Source of the DNA: Leisingera sp. ANG-M1
Lineage (GTDB): Bacteria > Pseudomonadota > Alphaproteobacteria > Rhodobacterales > Rhodobacteraceae
Reading direction: 5' to 3'
Length of the DNA stretch: 64,000 bases
Assembly (NCBI RefSeq): GCF_000813745.1
Contig: NZ_JWLC01000029.1
Coordinates: forward strand, 1-64,000
In this document: one piece after another, positions 33,966 through 42,319 of the stretch
Numbering within the stretch: the stretch's first letter is position 1
How the letters are laid out: the number at the start of each line of letters is the position of its first letter
The notes under the pieces: model-generated
The model's input: the letters and a program-made list of their open reading frames with translations, nothing else
Database searches by the model: none
Told to the model about the DNA's origin: nothing
Translations under genes and position numbers: made by a program

Positions 33966-34715
33966 TTACTGAAGCTTGCCCGGCAGGCTCAGATCGCCTG
34001 AGGCAACATCGAATACATCCGTGACGCACAGCAGCGGCGCGTGAATGCTGGCGTTCACCCGCAGGGCGGATGTGACGCCGTCATAGGCTGCACCTTCCAG
34101 CTGGACATCGCTGGCAAAGCCGGCATTCACCTTGATCTCCGGCCCGTCGAACAGCGGAGTGAACCCGGGGCTGTCCAAGAAGATCGGGAAACCCGGCCAG
34201 GTCGCGGGGAGCTTGGGCGTCGTTCCTTCGGGGATGTCGCGCACCGCGAGAGCCCCCGGACCGCAGGCTTCAGTCGGAGTAAGAACCACCCAATGGCTGT
34301 GCCATTCGATACCGTCGTTGGCCGGGTCGCCATCCCCGTTTTCATCAAAAAGCGGGGTGTCGTCAAAATCCGGATGGCTGGTCGCGGCCATTGCCAGAAT
34401 GCCAGTGCCGCTCTCAAAGCCCACTGCCGAGGGATCCAGAGATGTGGGCCAGACGTAGGACCAGACATCGGACCCGCCCACTGCCCCGGTTGCGGCTGGA
34501 ACCGATGCCCCGGCGGTGCCGCTGGTGGTCATGTGGAAGGTCACAGTGTTGCCGTTGCGGTGTGCATGCGCCGCAAGAATGTCGAAATCCGCCACCTTGC
34601 CGGCATCAGCCGGAGAGATGACAGCCCCCTCCTGATGAAGGGCATGATCGCCGCCCGCAACAGCGGGTGAGGCTCCGAACGCAATGGCGGCAAGGGCTAT
34701 CCAGGAACTTTTCAT
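33966..34715 (-). CDS. Secreted protein of unknown function under MarR control
   Basis: With the ATG at 34715 (GGAG upstream) the protein is 249 residues and starts with a signal peptide, MKSSWIALAAIAFGASPAVAG. The mature part contains AHAHRNG, an acidic DENGDGDPANDG loop that could bind calcium, and EWHSHWVVLTPTEACG. I do not recognise a family. The gene is divergent from marR, and the promoter region between them contains repeated operator-like sites, so it is probably the main MarR target, together with the downstream thioredoxin-fold gene. Confidence 0.72.
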   Translation of the reverse strand: MKSSWIALAAIAFGASPAVAGGDHALHQEGAVISPADAGKVADFDILAAHAHRNGNTVTFHMTTSGTAGASVPAATGAVGGSDVWSYVWPTSLDPSAVGFESGTGILAMAATSHPDFDDTPLFDENGDGDPANDGIEWHSHWVVLTPTEACGPGALAVRDIPEGTTPKLPATWPGFPIFLDSPGFTPLFDGPEIKVNAGFASDVQLEGAAYDGVTSALRVNASIHAPLLCVTDVFDVASGDLSLPGKLQ

Positions 34716-34736
34716 TTCGCATCTCCAGCTATTTGA

Positions 34737-34793
34737 TAGCGACTCGCTACTATATAGAAAAACGCATTGCAACTTTAATTTCGACTCGCTACT
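34737..34793. promoter_or_regulatory. Operator-like repeats between the secreted-protein gene and marR
   Basis: TAGCGA-C-TCGCTA (34737-34749) is a perfect palindrome. The 12-mer CGACTCGCTACT occurs at 34740-34751 and again at 34782-34793, 42 bases apart (four helical turns), the second ending 9 bases before the marR start. Two same-face sites in a divergent promoter region fit autoregulation by the MarR protein. Confidence 0.6.
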
Positions 34794-34802
34794 TGTTGCC
34801 GT

Positions 34803-35345
34803 ATGAGAAACGACCACGGCATCCGCATCCTCATCAACCGCCTTGCCAGGATAGATTCCGCCTCCGGCTGGACCGGCGGCCTGAACCCGACACAAAGGGC
34901 AGCGCTGGAGTATCTGTCTGAGGCAAACCAGTTTTCCCGGTCGCCGTCGCATGTCGCCGAGTATCTGGGGACAACCCGCGGAACGATGTCCCAGACGCTG
35001 AAGGCGCTGGTGCGCAAGGGATACGCCGCAGAACGCCGGCAAAAGTCCGACCAGCGGTCAATTTCCTATGAACTGACCGAGGCAGGCCAGGCCGCGGCGA
35101 CAGAACCCAATCCGATTGCCGACGCAATTGGCAACCTGCCCGCCGATGCCCAGGCCGCACTCAAGGACGGGCTGCTTCTAAGCTTGAAACTGGCTCTGGC
35201 GGCTAACGGCGGCCACTCGTTCGGGAAATGCAAGACCTGCGCCTACCATGACGCCAGTTCTGAAAACGGCTTTTGCACCTTGCTGGGGCTCGGTCTGGAG
35301 GCCGGCGAAAATGACAAGATCTGCATCGAACACAAAGAGGCCTGA
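34803..35345 (+). CDS. MarR-family regulator with C-terminal cysteine motif
   Basis: A 180-residue protein with a MarR winged helix: LNPTQRAALEYLSEANQFSRSPSHVAEYLGTTRGTMSQ, then a wing RRQKSDQRSISYELTEAG. Beyond the normal MarR length it has a tail with four cysteines, C-x2-C-x11-C-x15-C (KCKTCAYH, GFCTLL, KICIEH), which could hold a zinc or an iron-sulfur cluster and make it a redox or metal sensor. It is divergent from a secreted protein and directly adjoins a MOSC-protein gene. Confidence 0.82.
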   Translation: MRNDHGIRILINRLARIDSASGWTGGLNPTQRAALEYLSEANQFSRSPSHVAEYLGTTRGTMSQTLKALVRKGYAAERRQKSDQRSISYELTEAGQAAATEPNPIADAIGNLPADAQAALKDGLLLSLKLALAANGGHSFGKCKTCAYHDASSENGFCTLLGLGLEAGENDKICIEHKEA

Positions 35346-36044
35346 ATGACCCTTCCTGACCTGTCGGCAGAAATCGGCGGCATTTTCCTGGGCAAAGTTC
35401 AGGACCGATGGGCGGGGAAACCACCCTCCGCCATTCAAAAAAACAAAGTGTCCGGCCCCCAGGCCCTTACGCTGACCGGTTTTTCAGATGATGCGCAAGC
35501 GGACCTGACTGTGCACGGCGGTGAAGAAAAGGCCATTCACCACTATGCACTCGATCACTATGCAGCCTGGCAGAGCGAGGGTCACATGGCCGCAGGCACG
35601 GTACCTGCTGCCTTTGGTGAAAACATCACAACTACCGGTTTGACCGAAGAAGATCTCTGCATCGGAGACATCCTGAGGCTGGGCACAGCAACCGTTCAAA
35701 TCAGCCAGGGCCGCCAGCCCTGCTGGAAGCTGGGATTGCACACCAGCAGCGAAAAGATGCCCTACCTGTTCCAGAAAACGGGCCGCACTGGATGGTATTA
35801 CCGGGTGCTGGAAACCGGCGCGGCTGCAGCGGGCGACCGGATAACACTGATTGAAAGACGCAACCCGAACTGGAGTGTTCAGGTCGTGACCCGCGCCCGG
35901 CTGACACGCAGGGTGTCCCGTGATGATGCTGACGCCTTGGCAAACTTGGCTGACTTAGCCCCCGGCTGGAGGCAGGCATTCGAACGCATGGCCGAGGGCG
36001 AGACAACAGAAGACACAAGGGCAAGGCTTGCTGGTCAGGACTGA
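35346..36044 (+). CDS. MOSC-domain protein (YiiM-like)
   Basis: A 232-residue protein with the MOSC core: DLTVHGGEEKAIHHYALDHYAAW near residue 58, FGENITTTGLTEEDLCIGDILRLG near 95 and the conserved cysteine in ISQGRQPCWKLG near 125. Relatives bind molybdenum cofactor through this cysteine; YiiM reduces N-hydroxylated compounds. It begins on the base after the marR stop codon and is therefore coupled to it. The C-terminal tail after residue 170 is the 3-alpha segment of YiiM proteins. Confidence 0.88.
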   Translation: MTLPDLSAEIGGIFLGKVQDRWAGKPPSAIQKNKVSGPQALTLTGFSDDAQADLTVHGGEEKAIHHYALDHYAAWQSEGHMAAGTVPAAFGENITTTGLTEEDLCIGDILRLGTATVQISQGRQPCWKLGLHTSSEKMPYLFQKTGRTGWYYRVLETGAAAAGDRITLIERRNPNWSVQVVTRARLTRRVSRDDADALANLADLAPGWRQAFERMAEGETTEDTRARLAGQD

Positions 36045-36154
36045 TACCGAAGCATTGCTGACCTCGGCCAGGGAAGCTGCGCAATAAATACTGCTTTTTC
36101 GGCTGTGAATGGCTGCATGCACTGACCGGAAAAGTTGTTCCCGCGATCGCAGCG

Positions 36155-36420
36155 AAAGTCTGCATTCCTGCTTGTCTGGCTGAACGGTGGCTCCGGCGTC
36201 CGGCTTTGGCCAGAATACCCGCATCGCATCTGGAGCTATGACTTTGTCCATTGCCGGACGGAGGATAGCAAAGCATTCCGTGCGCTGAACATCCTCAATG
36301 GACATAACTTGGAGAGCCTGCCTATCCGGGCGACGTGATCGACGCCTCGGGCTGCTTGTGCTTCTTGTGCGGATGCCCGGCCGGTATGCAGCGGGGCCAA
36401 CAACCGTAACGGGCTCTTAG
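36155..36420 (+). pseudogene. Remnant of an IS3-family transposase gene (orfB middle)
   Basis: The plus-strand frame reads LLVWLNGGSGVRL, then YPHRIWSYDFVHCRTEDSK and AFRALNILNGHN, matching the segment of IS3/IS407-group OrfB around NHVWSYDFVHCRTDDGKAFRTLNILDE. A stop follows at about 36338, after which GACGTGATCGACGCC still resembles the next OrfB codons in another frame. No inverted ends or target duplication are visible. Confidence 0.7.
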
Positions 36421-36809
36421 CGCCCGCCTATGCTCCTCGCAGCGGGCGTTCCGGATCAGTCTAACCAGACCAATACATGCTGCCTTCAGTATTCCAAAAA
36501 CCACAGCGCACCGGGTTCAAAGCAGCCGTTCTGCAGCAGGTGCAACGTTTTAAAGGCACTGCAAATTTGAAGACCGGCGAGCGGCCATCTGCTTCACCAT
36601 GTACTACGAGATCAGTATGCGGCTGTGTTTCCAAGTAGGACCCTTAGGCCCAATCGCGTTAGCCCTCCTTGTCCAGAATAAATGTGTAATTACAGCACGA
36701 TAACGCAATGAACTTCTTGCAATGACGGTTCATGGGAACCGCGGCAGAGGCACCCAACGAGACAATGGCGCTTGACAGAATACGCTCAGTTTGCCTAAGT
36801 CCCGGCCAT
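36421..36809. other. Gene-free stretch before the cobalamin riboswitch
   Basis: No frame with a family match or ribosome site on either strand. It probably contains the promoter of the B12 operon in its right part; I cannot place the -35 and -10 boxes with confidence. Confidence 0.4.
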
Positions 36810-36990
36810 TCTGGTCCGGCTGGGAGACCACCCGGGTAAAAGGGAACACGGTGAGGTGTAGCCAACAGGCGCCAAATCCGTGACTGCCCCCGCAACTGTG
36901 AGCGGAGAGCAATGCTGCGGTATGCCACTGCCCCAAGGGGCGGGAAGGCGCGGCAAAGCCTCGACCCGCGAGTCAGGAGACCTGCCAGGA
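36810..36990 (+). promoter_or_regulatory. Cobalamin riboswitch
   Basis: Conserved elements appear in order: AGGGAACACGGTGAGG (about 36841-36856), the CAAATCCGTGACTGCCCCCGCAACTGTG core (about 36873-36900), GCCACTGCCCCAAGGGGCGGGAAGGC (about 36924-36949) with its stem, and CCGCGAGTCAGGAGACCTGCC at the 3' side (about 36967-36987). This is a textbook B12-class aptamer. It lies 170 bases upstream of the btuB start and should repress translation or transcription of the whole operon when adenosylcobalamin is abundant. Confidence 0.95.
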
Positions 36991-37162
36991 TGATCACCCT
37001 GTCCGGGTGCGGGGCGCGCTGAGGACAACGGACTTCCGTAGTGGTGGCAGTTTTCACCGTCTGCGGAGGCAATGCCTTCCAAAGACCAAAATCTGACCAT
37101 GCTGCCCGCTCCGGGCAGCCGCTTGGCCTGCGTCTGTTCGCGCGGGCCGGGAGGAATTGACT

Positions 37163-39091
37163 ATGCGCAAGGCAAGCTTGCCCCCTATCACTGCGATGGC
37201 CGTGGCCCTCGCCGCCGCCCCCGCAATCGCAACCGCCCAGGATACCGACGTCACCGATCTGGGCGAAATCATCGTCTCCGGCGGCCTGACCCCGGTAGAA
37301 GCTCAGAAATACGGCCGGTCAGCTTCAGTTGTAACCAGCGAGGAAATCGAAAAACGCGGCATCACCACCGTGCAGGACGCGCTTCGGTCGCTTCCCGGTG
37401 TCATGATCAACGGCGCCGGCGACAGCTTTACCCAAGTCCGCATTCGCGGCGGTGAAGCTAACCACACCCTGATCCTGATCGACGGCGTCGAAGCCACCGG
37501 CGGCGACCGCGAATATATCCTGTCCGGCCTGGACACAGCCAATATCGAACGGATTGAGGTCCTGCGCGGTCCGCAGTCGGTGTTCTACGGCTCCAACGCC
37601 TCCAACGGCGTGATCAACATTATCACCAAGACGGGCGGTATCGGCACTGAATACGGCGGCAGCGCCGAAGCCGGCTCAGACGGCTACCGGGCATCTGCAC
37701 GGGTTTCCACCCGCACCGAACGCGGCGGCATCACCTTCAGCCTCACCCATGACAACGACGACGGCTATGACGCTTCCGGCGACGGCGGCGAAGAGGACGG
37801 CATCCGCCGCAACACCGCCCAGTTGAAGGGCGACTACCTTGTCACCGACCGCCTGAAGCTTGGCTTCAATTTCCGCACCTCTAACGAACACTATGACAAC
37901 GACAGCACGACGGATAGTGCTGCGGTTCCGGAGGGGTATGTAGTGGATGACACGGCGCCTTTCAGCGACCGGGAGGAGCAGCAGGCCCAGGTCTACGCCG
38001 AATTTGATTCCCTGGGCGGTCGTATAAAGCAGCGGCTGTCTTTTGAGCGCACGGATTTCGATCAGTCCTTCAGCGGCTTCGCCCCTACAGAAACCAAGAC
38101 GGAAGCCGCCAAATACCTTCTGAGCTTTGGCCTTGACGGGCAGCGTGCAGATGAAGCGGACCACCTGCTGAATGTTCTGGCAGAATGGGAAGAAGACAGC
38201 AGCAGCAGGAACCCAGCGTTTATCCGTGAAACGAAATCACTGGCACTGGAGTACCGCGGCAGCTTTGCAAACGGGCTGGACCTTCAACTTGGCGTCCGAC
38301 ATGACGACAACAGCGTCTTTGACGATGCCACCACTTGGACGGCCAGCGCCTCCTACACCTTTGCCGGCAGCGGCGTGCGTCTGCACAGCTCGACAGGCAC
38401 CGGTATCGCCGACCCCGACTATTTCCAACTATTTGCGAACGATACTTTCACAAGTGCCTTCGGGGCATCCACTTTCAGGGGTAATCCAAACCTGACGCCG
38501 GAAGAAAACCGGAGTTTTGATGTCGGGATCGAAGTGCCTTTCCTGCAAAACCGCGGTGTCATCGACGTGACTTACTTCAAGGAAACGCTGACCGGGGAAA
38601 TTGAGAGTTTCTTTGCCGGCACGGATCCGGATCCGGCAATCGGGAGCGTCTTCAACTACCGCAACCAGGCGGGTGACAGCGACCGCGAAGGTTTCGAAGT
38701 ATCTGCGAGCCTGGATGCTACAGACAATCTTCTCCTGAATCTGTCCTACACCTACCTGGATGCCACCAACCCTAATGGTTCGGTCGAGGTCCGCCGCCCG
38801 GAACACGAACTGCTGCTCAGCGCCACCGTGCAGACCTTCAACGGCCGCGGCTCTGTGACCACAGATATCCGCCATGTGGCAGGCAATTGGGACACCCAGT
38901 TCTTCGGCTCATTTGCAACCGCCGAGCTGCCGGACTACACCACGGTCGATGTATCAGCCCAGTATGACCTGACAGACAACGTGGTGCTGACCGGCCGCGT
39001 CACCAACCTGTTCGACGAGGAATACTCGGACGTCTGGGGCTACGCCAAACGCGGCCGCGCCGCCTATATCGGCGTAAGGGCCTCGTTCTGA
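37163..39091 (+). CDS. btuB: TonB-dependent outer-membrane cobalamin receptor
   Basis: A 642-residue receptor. The ATG at 37163 has GGAGG eight bases upstream and begins a signal peptide (MRKASLPPITAMAVALAAAPAIATAQ); a TTG six bases earlier is less likely. The plug domain includes VVTSEEIEKRGITTVQDALRSLPGV, VRIRGGEANHTLILIDGVEA and IERIEVLRGPQSVFYGSNA. The barrel ends in the expected aromatic residue (GVRASF). Its place behind a cobalamin riboswitch and before btuFCD and cbiZ identifies the ligand as a corrinoid. Confidence 0.93.
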   Translation: MRKASLPPITAMAVALAAAPAIATAQDTDVTDLGEIIVSGGLTPVEAQKYGRSASVVTSEEIEKRGITTVQDALRSLPGVMINGAGDSFTQVRIRGGEANHTLILIDGVEATGGDREYILSGLDTANIERIEVLRGPQSVFYGSNASNGVINIITKTGGIGTEYGGSAEAGSDGYRASARVSTRTERGGITFSLTHDNDDGYDASGDGGEEDGIRRNTAQLKGDYLVTDRLKLGFNFRTSNEHYDNDSTTDSAAVPEGYVVDDTAPFSDREEQQAQVYAEFDSLGGRIKQRLSFERTDFDQSFSGFAPTETKTEAAKYLLSFGLDGQRADEADHLLNVLAEWEEDSSSRNPAFIRETKSLALEYRGSFANGLDLQLGVRHDDNSVFDDATTWTASASYTFAGSGVRLHSSTGTGIADPDYFQLFANDTFTSAFGASTFRGNPNLTPEENRSFDVGIEVPFLQNRGVIDVTYFKETLTGEIESFFAGTDPDPAIGSVFNYRNQAGDSDREGFEVSASLDATDNLLLNLSYTYLDATNPNGSVEVRRPEHELLLSATVQTFNGRGSVTTDIRHVAGNWDTQFFGSFATAELPDYTTVDVSAQYDLTDNVVLTGRVTNLFDEEYSDVWGYAKRGRAAYIGVRASF

Positions 39092-39094
39092 TCC

Positions 39095-39931
39095 ATGCGC
39101 AGGCTGCCCGGCATAGTCCTGGCCCTTTTGTGGGCCGCCACCGGCGCTTTGGCCGGACCGTCGCGCGTGGTGTCGATGAACCTGTGCACCGACCAGCTGG
39201 CGATGCTGCTGGCAGCGCCCGGCCAGCTGGCCTCGGTCTCCTATATCGCGCGGGACAGCCGCGCCTCGGCCATGGCTGAAGAGGCCCTAGCCTATCCGGT
39301 CAATCACGGCAAGGCGGAGGAGATCTATCTTTTGAAGCCGGATCTGGTGATCGCCGGGGCCTATTCGACACCTGCCACAACCGGCATGCTGCAGCGCCTG
39401 GGGGTGCCGGTTGCGGTGTTCCAGCCGGCAGACTCGCTGGAGGATGTGCGCGCGCGGATCCTCCAGATGGGCGACGTGCTGGGCCGTCAGGAGGCGGCCC
39501 GCGCTCTGGTGGCGGATTACGACAAACAGCTGGCCTTGCTGCAGCCCGCTGACGGCCCCCGCCCGCGGGCGGCCCTCTATGCGGCCAACAATTACACCGC
39601 CGGGCCGCAATCTCTGGCAGGACAGATCCTGGAGGCTGCGGGCCTCAGGAACATCGCTGCAGAGATGGGTTACGCCCGCTCCGGCAAAATGCCGCTGGAG
39701 GTGCTGGCGATGGCAAAGCCGGACCTGCTGGTGGGCACCTCGCCCTATCCCCGCGCCTCGCGCAGCGAGGACAATCTGGCCCATCCCGTGGTGCAGCAGC
39801 TGGCCGCCCAAAGCGGCGCCGGGCAGATACGCGACGCGGATTGGGTCTGCGGCACCCCGCATGTGCTGCGCGCGGTGCAAAATCTGTCCGAGGAGCGCCG
39901 CTTGTTCTTGCAAAAGGAGCACGGGAAATGA
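39095..39931 (+). CDS. btuF: Cobalamin ABC transporter, periplasmic binding protein
   Basis: A 278-residue protein with a signal peptide (RRLPGIVLALLWAATGALA) and the BtuF/FhuD fold: SRVVSMNLCTDQLAMLL, LLKPDLVIAGAYSTPAT and GVPVAVFQPADSLEDVRARILQMGDVLG. It captures corrinoids in the periplasm and delivers them to BtuCD. It starts 3 bases after btuB and overlaps btuC by 4 bases. Confidence 0.9.
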   Translation: MRRLPGIVLALLWAATGALAGPSRVVSMNLCTDQLAMLLAAPGQLASVSYIARDSRASAMAEEALAYPVNHGKAEEIYLLKPDLVIAGAYSTPATTGMLQRLGVPVAVFQPADSLEDVRARILQMGDVLGRQEAARALVADYDKQLALLQPADGPRPRAALYAANNYTAGPQSLAGQILEAAGLRNIAAEMGYARSGKMPLEVLAMAKPDLLVGTSPYPRASRSEDNLAHPVVQQLAAQSGAGQIRDADWVCGTPHVLRAVQNLSEERRLFLQKEHGK

Positions 39932-40911
39932 CCCGTCTGATGCTGATCCTGACGGCTGCCGTCGCAGTGCTGTTCCTGATCTCGCTTACTGTGGGGCCTG
40001 CAGATGTCACCGTGGGCGACAGCCTCGCGGCGCTGTTTGACGACAGCTACGGCCCGCTGACGCTGGTGATGCGGGAGATCCGCTTGCCGCGCGCCATTCT
40101 GGCCATTGTCATCGGCGGCGGGCTGGGGCTGGCGGGCGCGGCGATGCAGGGGTATTTGCGCAACCCGCTGGCCGAGCCGGGGCTGATCGGGGTGTCCTCC
40201 TCGGCCGCCCTTGGCGCTGTGCTGGCGATCAACTCCGGGCTGGCCGCCACCCTGACACTGGGCCTGCCGCTGGCGGCGCTGGCGGGCGCTTTGGCGGGAG
40301 TTTTCCTGGTGATGGCCCTGGCCGGGCCGCAAGGCGGTTCGCTGTCGCTGATCCTGGCGGGGATTGCGATTTCGGCGATGGCGGGCGCGCTCACCTCGCT
40401 GGTGCTGAACTTGTCGCCCAACCCCTTTGCCGCCAATGAGATCGTGTTCTGGATGATGGGCTCGCTTGCCGACCGCTCCATGGTGCATGTCTGGCTGGTG
40501 CTGCCCTTTGCGCTGACCGGTGCCGCAATCCTGCTGACATTGGCGCGGGGGCTGGATGCGCTGACCCTGGGCGAGGATGCAGCCCAGACCATGGGCATGA
40601 ACCTCAAACCGCTGCGGCTGCTGCTGGTGCTGGGCACTGCCAGCATTGTCGGCGGCGCCACGGCAGTGGCCGGAGCCATCGGCTTCATCGGGCTGGTGGT
40701 GCCGCATATCCTGCGCCCCTTTGTGGCGGGCCAGCCCTCGCGGCTGTTGTGGGCGTCGGGGTTGGGGGGCGCGATCATGCTGCAAATGGCGGATATCGCG
40801 GTGAGGATCATCCTGCCCGCGCGCGACCTGAAGCTTGGGGTGGTCACCGCCCTGGTCGGGGCGCCGCTGTTTCTGCATCTGATCTACAAGACACGGAAAG
40901 GGCTGGCATGA
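39928..40911 (+). CDS. btuC: Cobalamin ABC transporter, permease
   Basis: A 327-residue FecCD/BtuC-type permease with about ten membrane helices. Family motifs are REIRLPRAILAIVIGGGLGLAGAAMQGYLRNPLAEPGLIGVSSSAALGAV near residue 50 in overlapping parts and GAIGFIGLVVPHILRPFVAGQ near 250. The start at 39928 is preceded by AAGGAG and overlaps btuF; an upstream in-frame ATG is inside btuF. It forms the inner-membrane channel with BtuD. Confidence 0.93.
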   Translation: MTRLMLILTAAVAVLFLISLTVGPADVTVGDSLAALFDDSYGPLTLVMREIRLPRAILAIVIGGGLGLAGAAMQGYLRNPLAEPGLIGVSSSAALGAVLAINSGLAATLTLGLPLAALAGALAGVFLVMALAGPQGGSLSLILAGIAISAMAGALTSLVLNLSPNPFAANEIVFWMMGSLADRSMVHVWLVLPFALTGAAILLTLARGLDALTLGEDAAQTMGMNLKPLRLLLVLGTASIVGGATAVAGAIGFIGLVVPHILRPFVAGQPSRLLWASGLGGAIMLQMADIAVRIILPARDLKLGVVTALVGAPLFLHLIYKTRKGLA

Positions 40912-41663
40912 GCGTGCTCTCGGTCGAAAACCTCTCGGTCACCCTACGGGGCCGCCCGGTGATCCGGGATGTATCGCTTGAGATCCAGGCGGGTGAGTTC
41001 GTCGGCCTCCTGGGCCCCAACGGCACCGGAAAGACCAGCCTGATGCGTGCTGCGCTGGGGCTGATCAGCTCCGGCGGGCGCGGCTCGCTGGCTGAAATGA
41101 GCGCGGTAGACCGCGCCCGCGCCGTAGCCTGGATGCCGCAATCGCGCGAGATTGCCTGGCCGATCCCGGTGGAGCGGCTGGTGGCGCTTGGCCGTCTGCC
41201 GCATCTGCCGCAGGGGCTGCGGCTGCCGCCCGCAGATCAGGCGCTCGTGGATCAGGCCATCGCCCGCATGGGGCTGGGCCCGTTCCGCCAGCGCGCCGCC
41301 TCGCGCCTGTCGGGCGGTGAGCAGGCGCGCGCCCTGATTGCCCGCGCGCTGGCCCAGGACACGCCGCTTTTGATGGCCGACGAACCCGCCGCGGGGCTGG
41401 ACCCGGCGCATCAGATCTCGACCATGGAGGTCTTTGCAGCGCTGGCTGACGAGGGCCGCTCAGCGCTGGTTTCACTGCACGACCTGGGGCTGGCGGCGCG
41501 CCACTGCACCCGGCTGATCCTGCTGGCCGAGGGCGGCATTCTGGCTGACGGGGCGCCCGCCGATGTGCTGACACCGGAACTGATGGCCCGCGCCTTTGGC
41601 ATCTCGATCTGGCATCAGAACACGGCAGAGGGGCCGATATTCCAACCCTTGGAGGTGCTATGA
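40908..41663 (+). CDS. btuD: Cobalamin ABC transporter, ATP-binding protein
   Basis: A 251-residue ABC ATPase with Walker A GPNGTGKTS near residue 38, signature LSGGEQARALIARALAQ near 137 and Walker B PLLMADEPAAGLDPAHQ, then the H-loop LVSLHDLGLAARHC. The start overlaps the btuC stop by 4 bases (ATGA). It energises BtuC. Confidence 0.93.
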   Translation: MSVLSVENLSVTLRGRPVIRDVSLEIQAGEFVGLLGPNGTGKTSLMRAALGLISSGGRGSLAEMSAVDRARAVAWMPQSREIAWPIPVERLVALGRLPHLPQGLRLPPADQALVDQAIARMGLGPFRQRAASRLSGGEQARALIARALAQDTPLLMADEPAAGLDPAHQISTMEVFAALADEGRSALVSLHDLGLAARHCTRLILLAEGGILADGAPADVLTPELMARAFGISIWHQNTAEGPIFQPLEVL

Positions 41664-42319
41664 TGCCTGCCGTCACCCTGGACCGCCCCTGGATCGAGTT
41701 TGACCTCGGCGCAGATATGCAAGTGCTGAGCTGGGCAGTGAACCGCCCCGGCCTCGTCACTGCCCGCCGAATCCTGTGGCGCGAGGTCCGCAACAGTGAT
41801 CTGCCGCGCGATCTGGATGTGACAGAGTGGTTCGCATGCGAGCTTTCTGCGCGCGGTGGCGGGGATGCGGTGGCCTTCCTCACCTCGCGCGATGTGCGCC
41901 GCTACTGCGAAGCCATCGCCGAGGTTGAGGGCGTGCATGCCCATGCCGTGGCGACCGTGGGCCTGTCCAATGCCGAACGGGTCGGCAGCCGAATGGATTA
42001 TGCCAGCCGCAATTGGGGCACCATCAATGTTGCCCTGCGCCTGTCACAGGGGCTGACCCAGGCCGGGCTGATCGAAGCAATGAGCATTGCCGTCCAAACC
42101 CGCACCGCCGCGGTGATGGAGGCGGGCATCGACCTGCCCTCAGGAACCGCGACCGGCACCGGAACCGATTGCGTCGCGGTCGCGGCTCCGGCTGGCGCAA
42201 ATCCTTATGCCGGGCTGCACACTGCCACCGGCGAAGCCATCGGCAAAGCCGTTTACCAGGCCGTCCACACGGGCGCCCTGGAATGGAAAACAACCAACAG
42301 GAGGACAGCAGATGCCTGA
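41660..42319 (+). CDS. cbiZ: Adenosylcobinamide amidohydrolase
   Basis: A 219-residue CbiZ-family protein: FLTSRDVRRYCEAIAEVEGVHAHAVATVGLSNAERVG in overlapping segments, NWGTINVALRLSQGLTQAGLIEAMSIAVQ and the signature SGTATGTGTDCVAVAAP near residue 172. CbiZ cuts the amide bond of (pseudo)cobalamins or adenosylcobinamide to give cobyric acid, so that foreign corrinoids can be rebuilt with the proper lower ligand. It overlaps the btuD stop, which implies that salvage is linked to import. Confidence 0.9.
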   Translation: MMPAVTLDRPWIEFDLGADMQVLSWAVNRPGLVTARRILWREVRNSDLPRDLDVTEWFACELSARGGGDAVAFLTSRDVRRYCEAIAEVEGVHAHAVATVGLSNAERVGSRMDYASRNWGTINVALRLSQGLTQAGLIEAMSIAVQTRTAAVMEAGIDLPSGTATGTGTDCVAVAAPAGANPYAGLHTATGEAIGKAVYQAVHTGALEWKTTNRRTADA

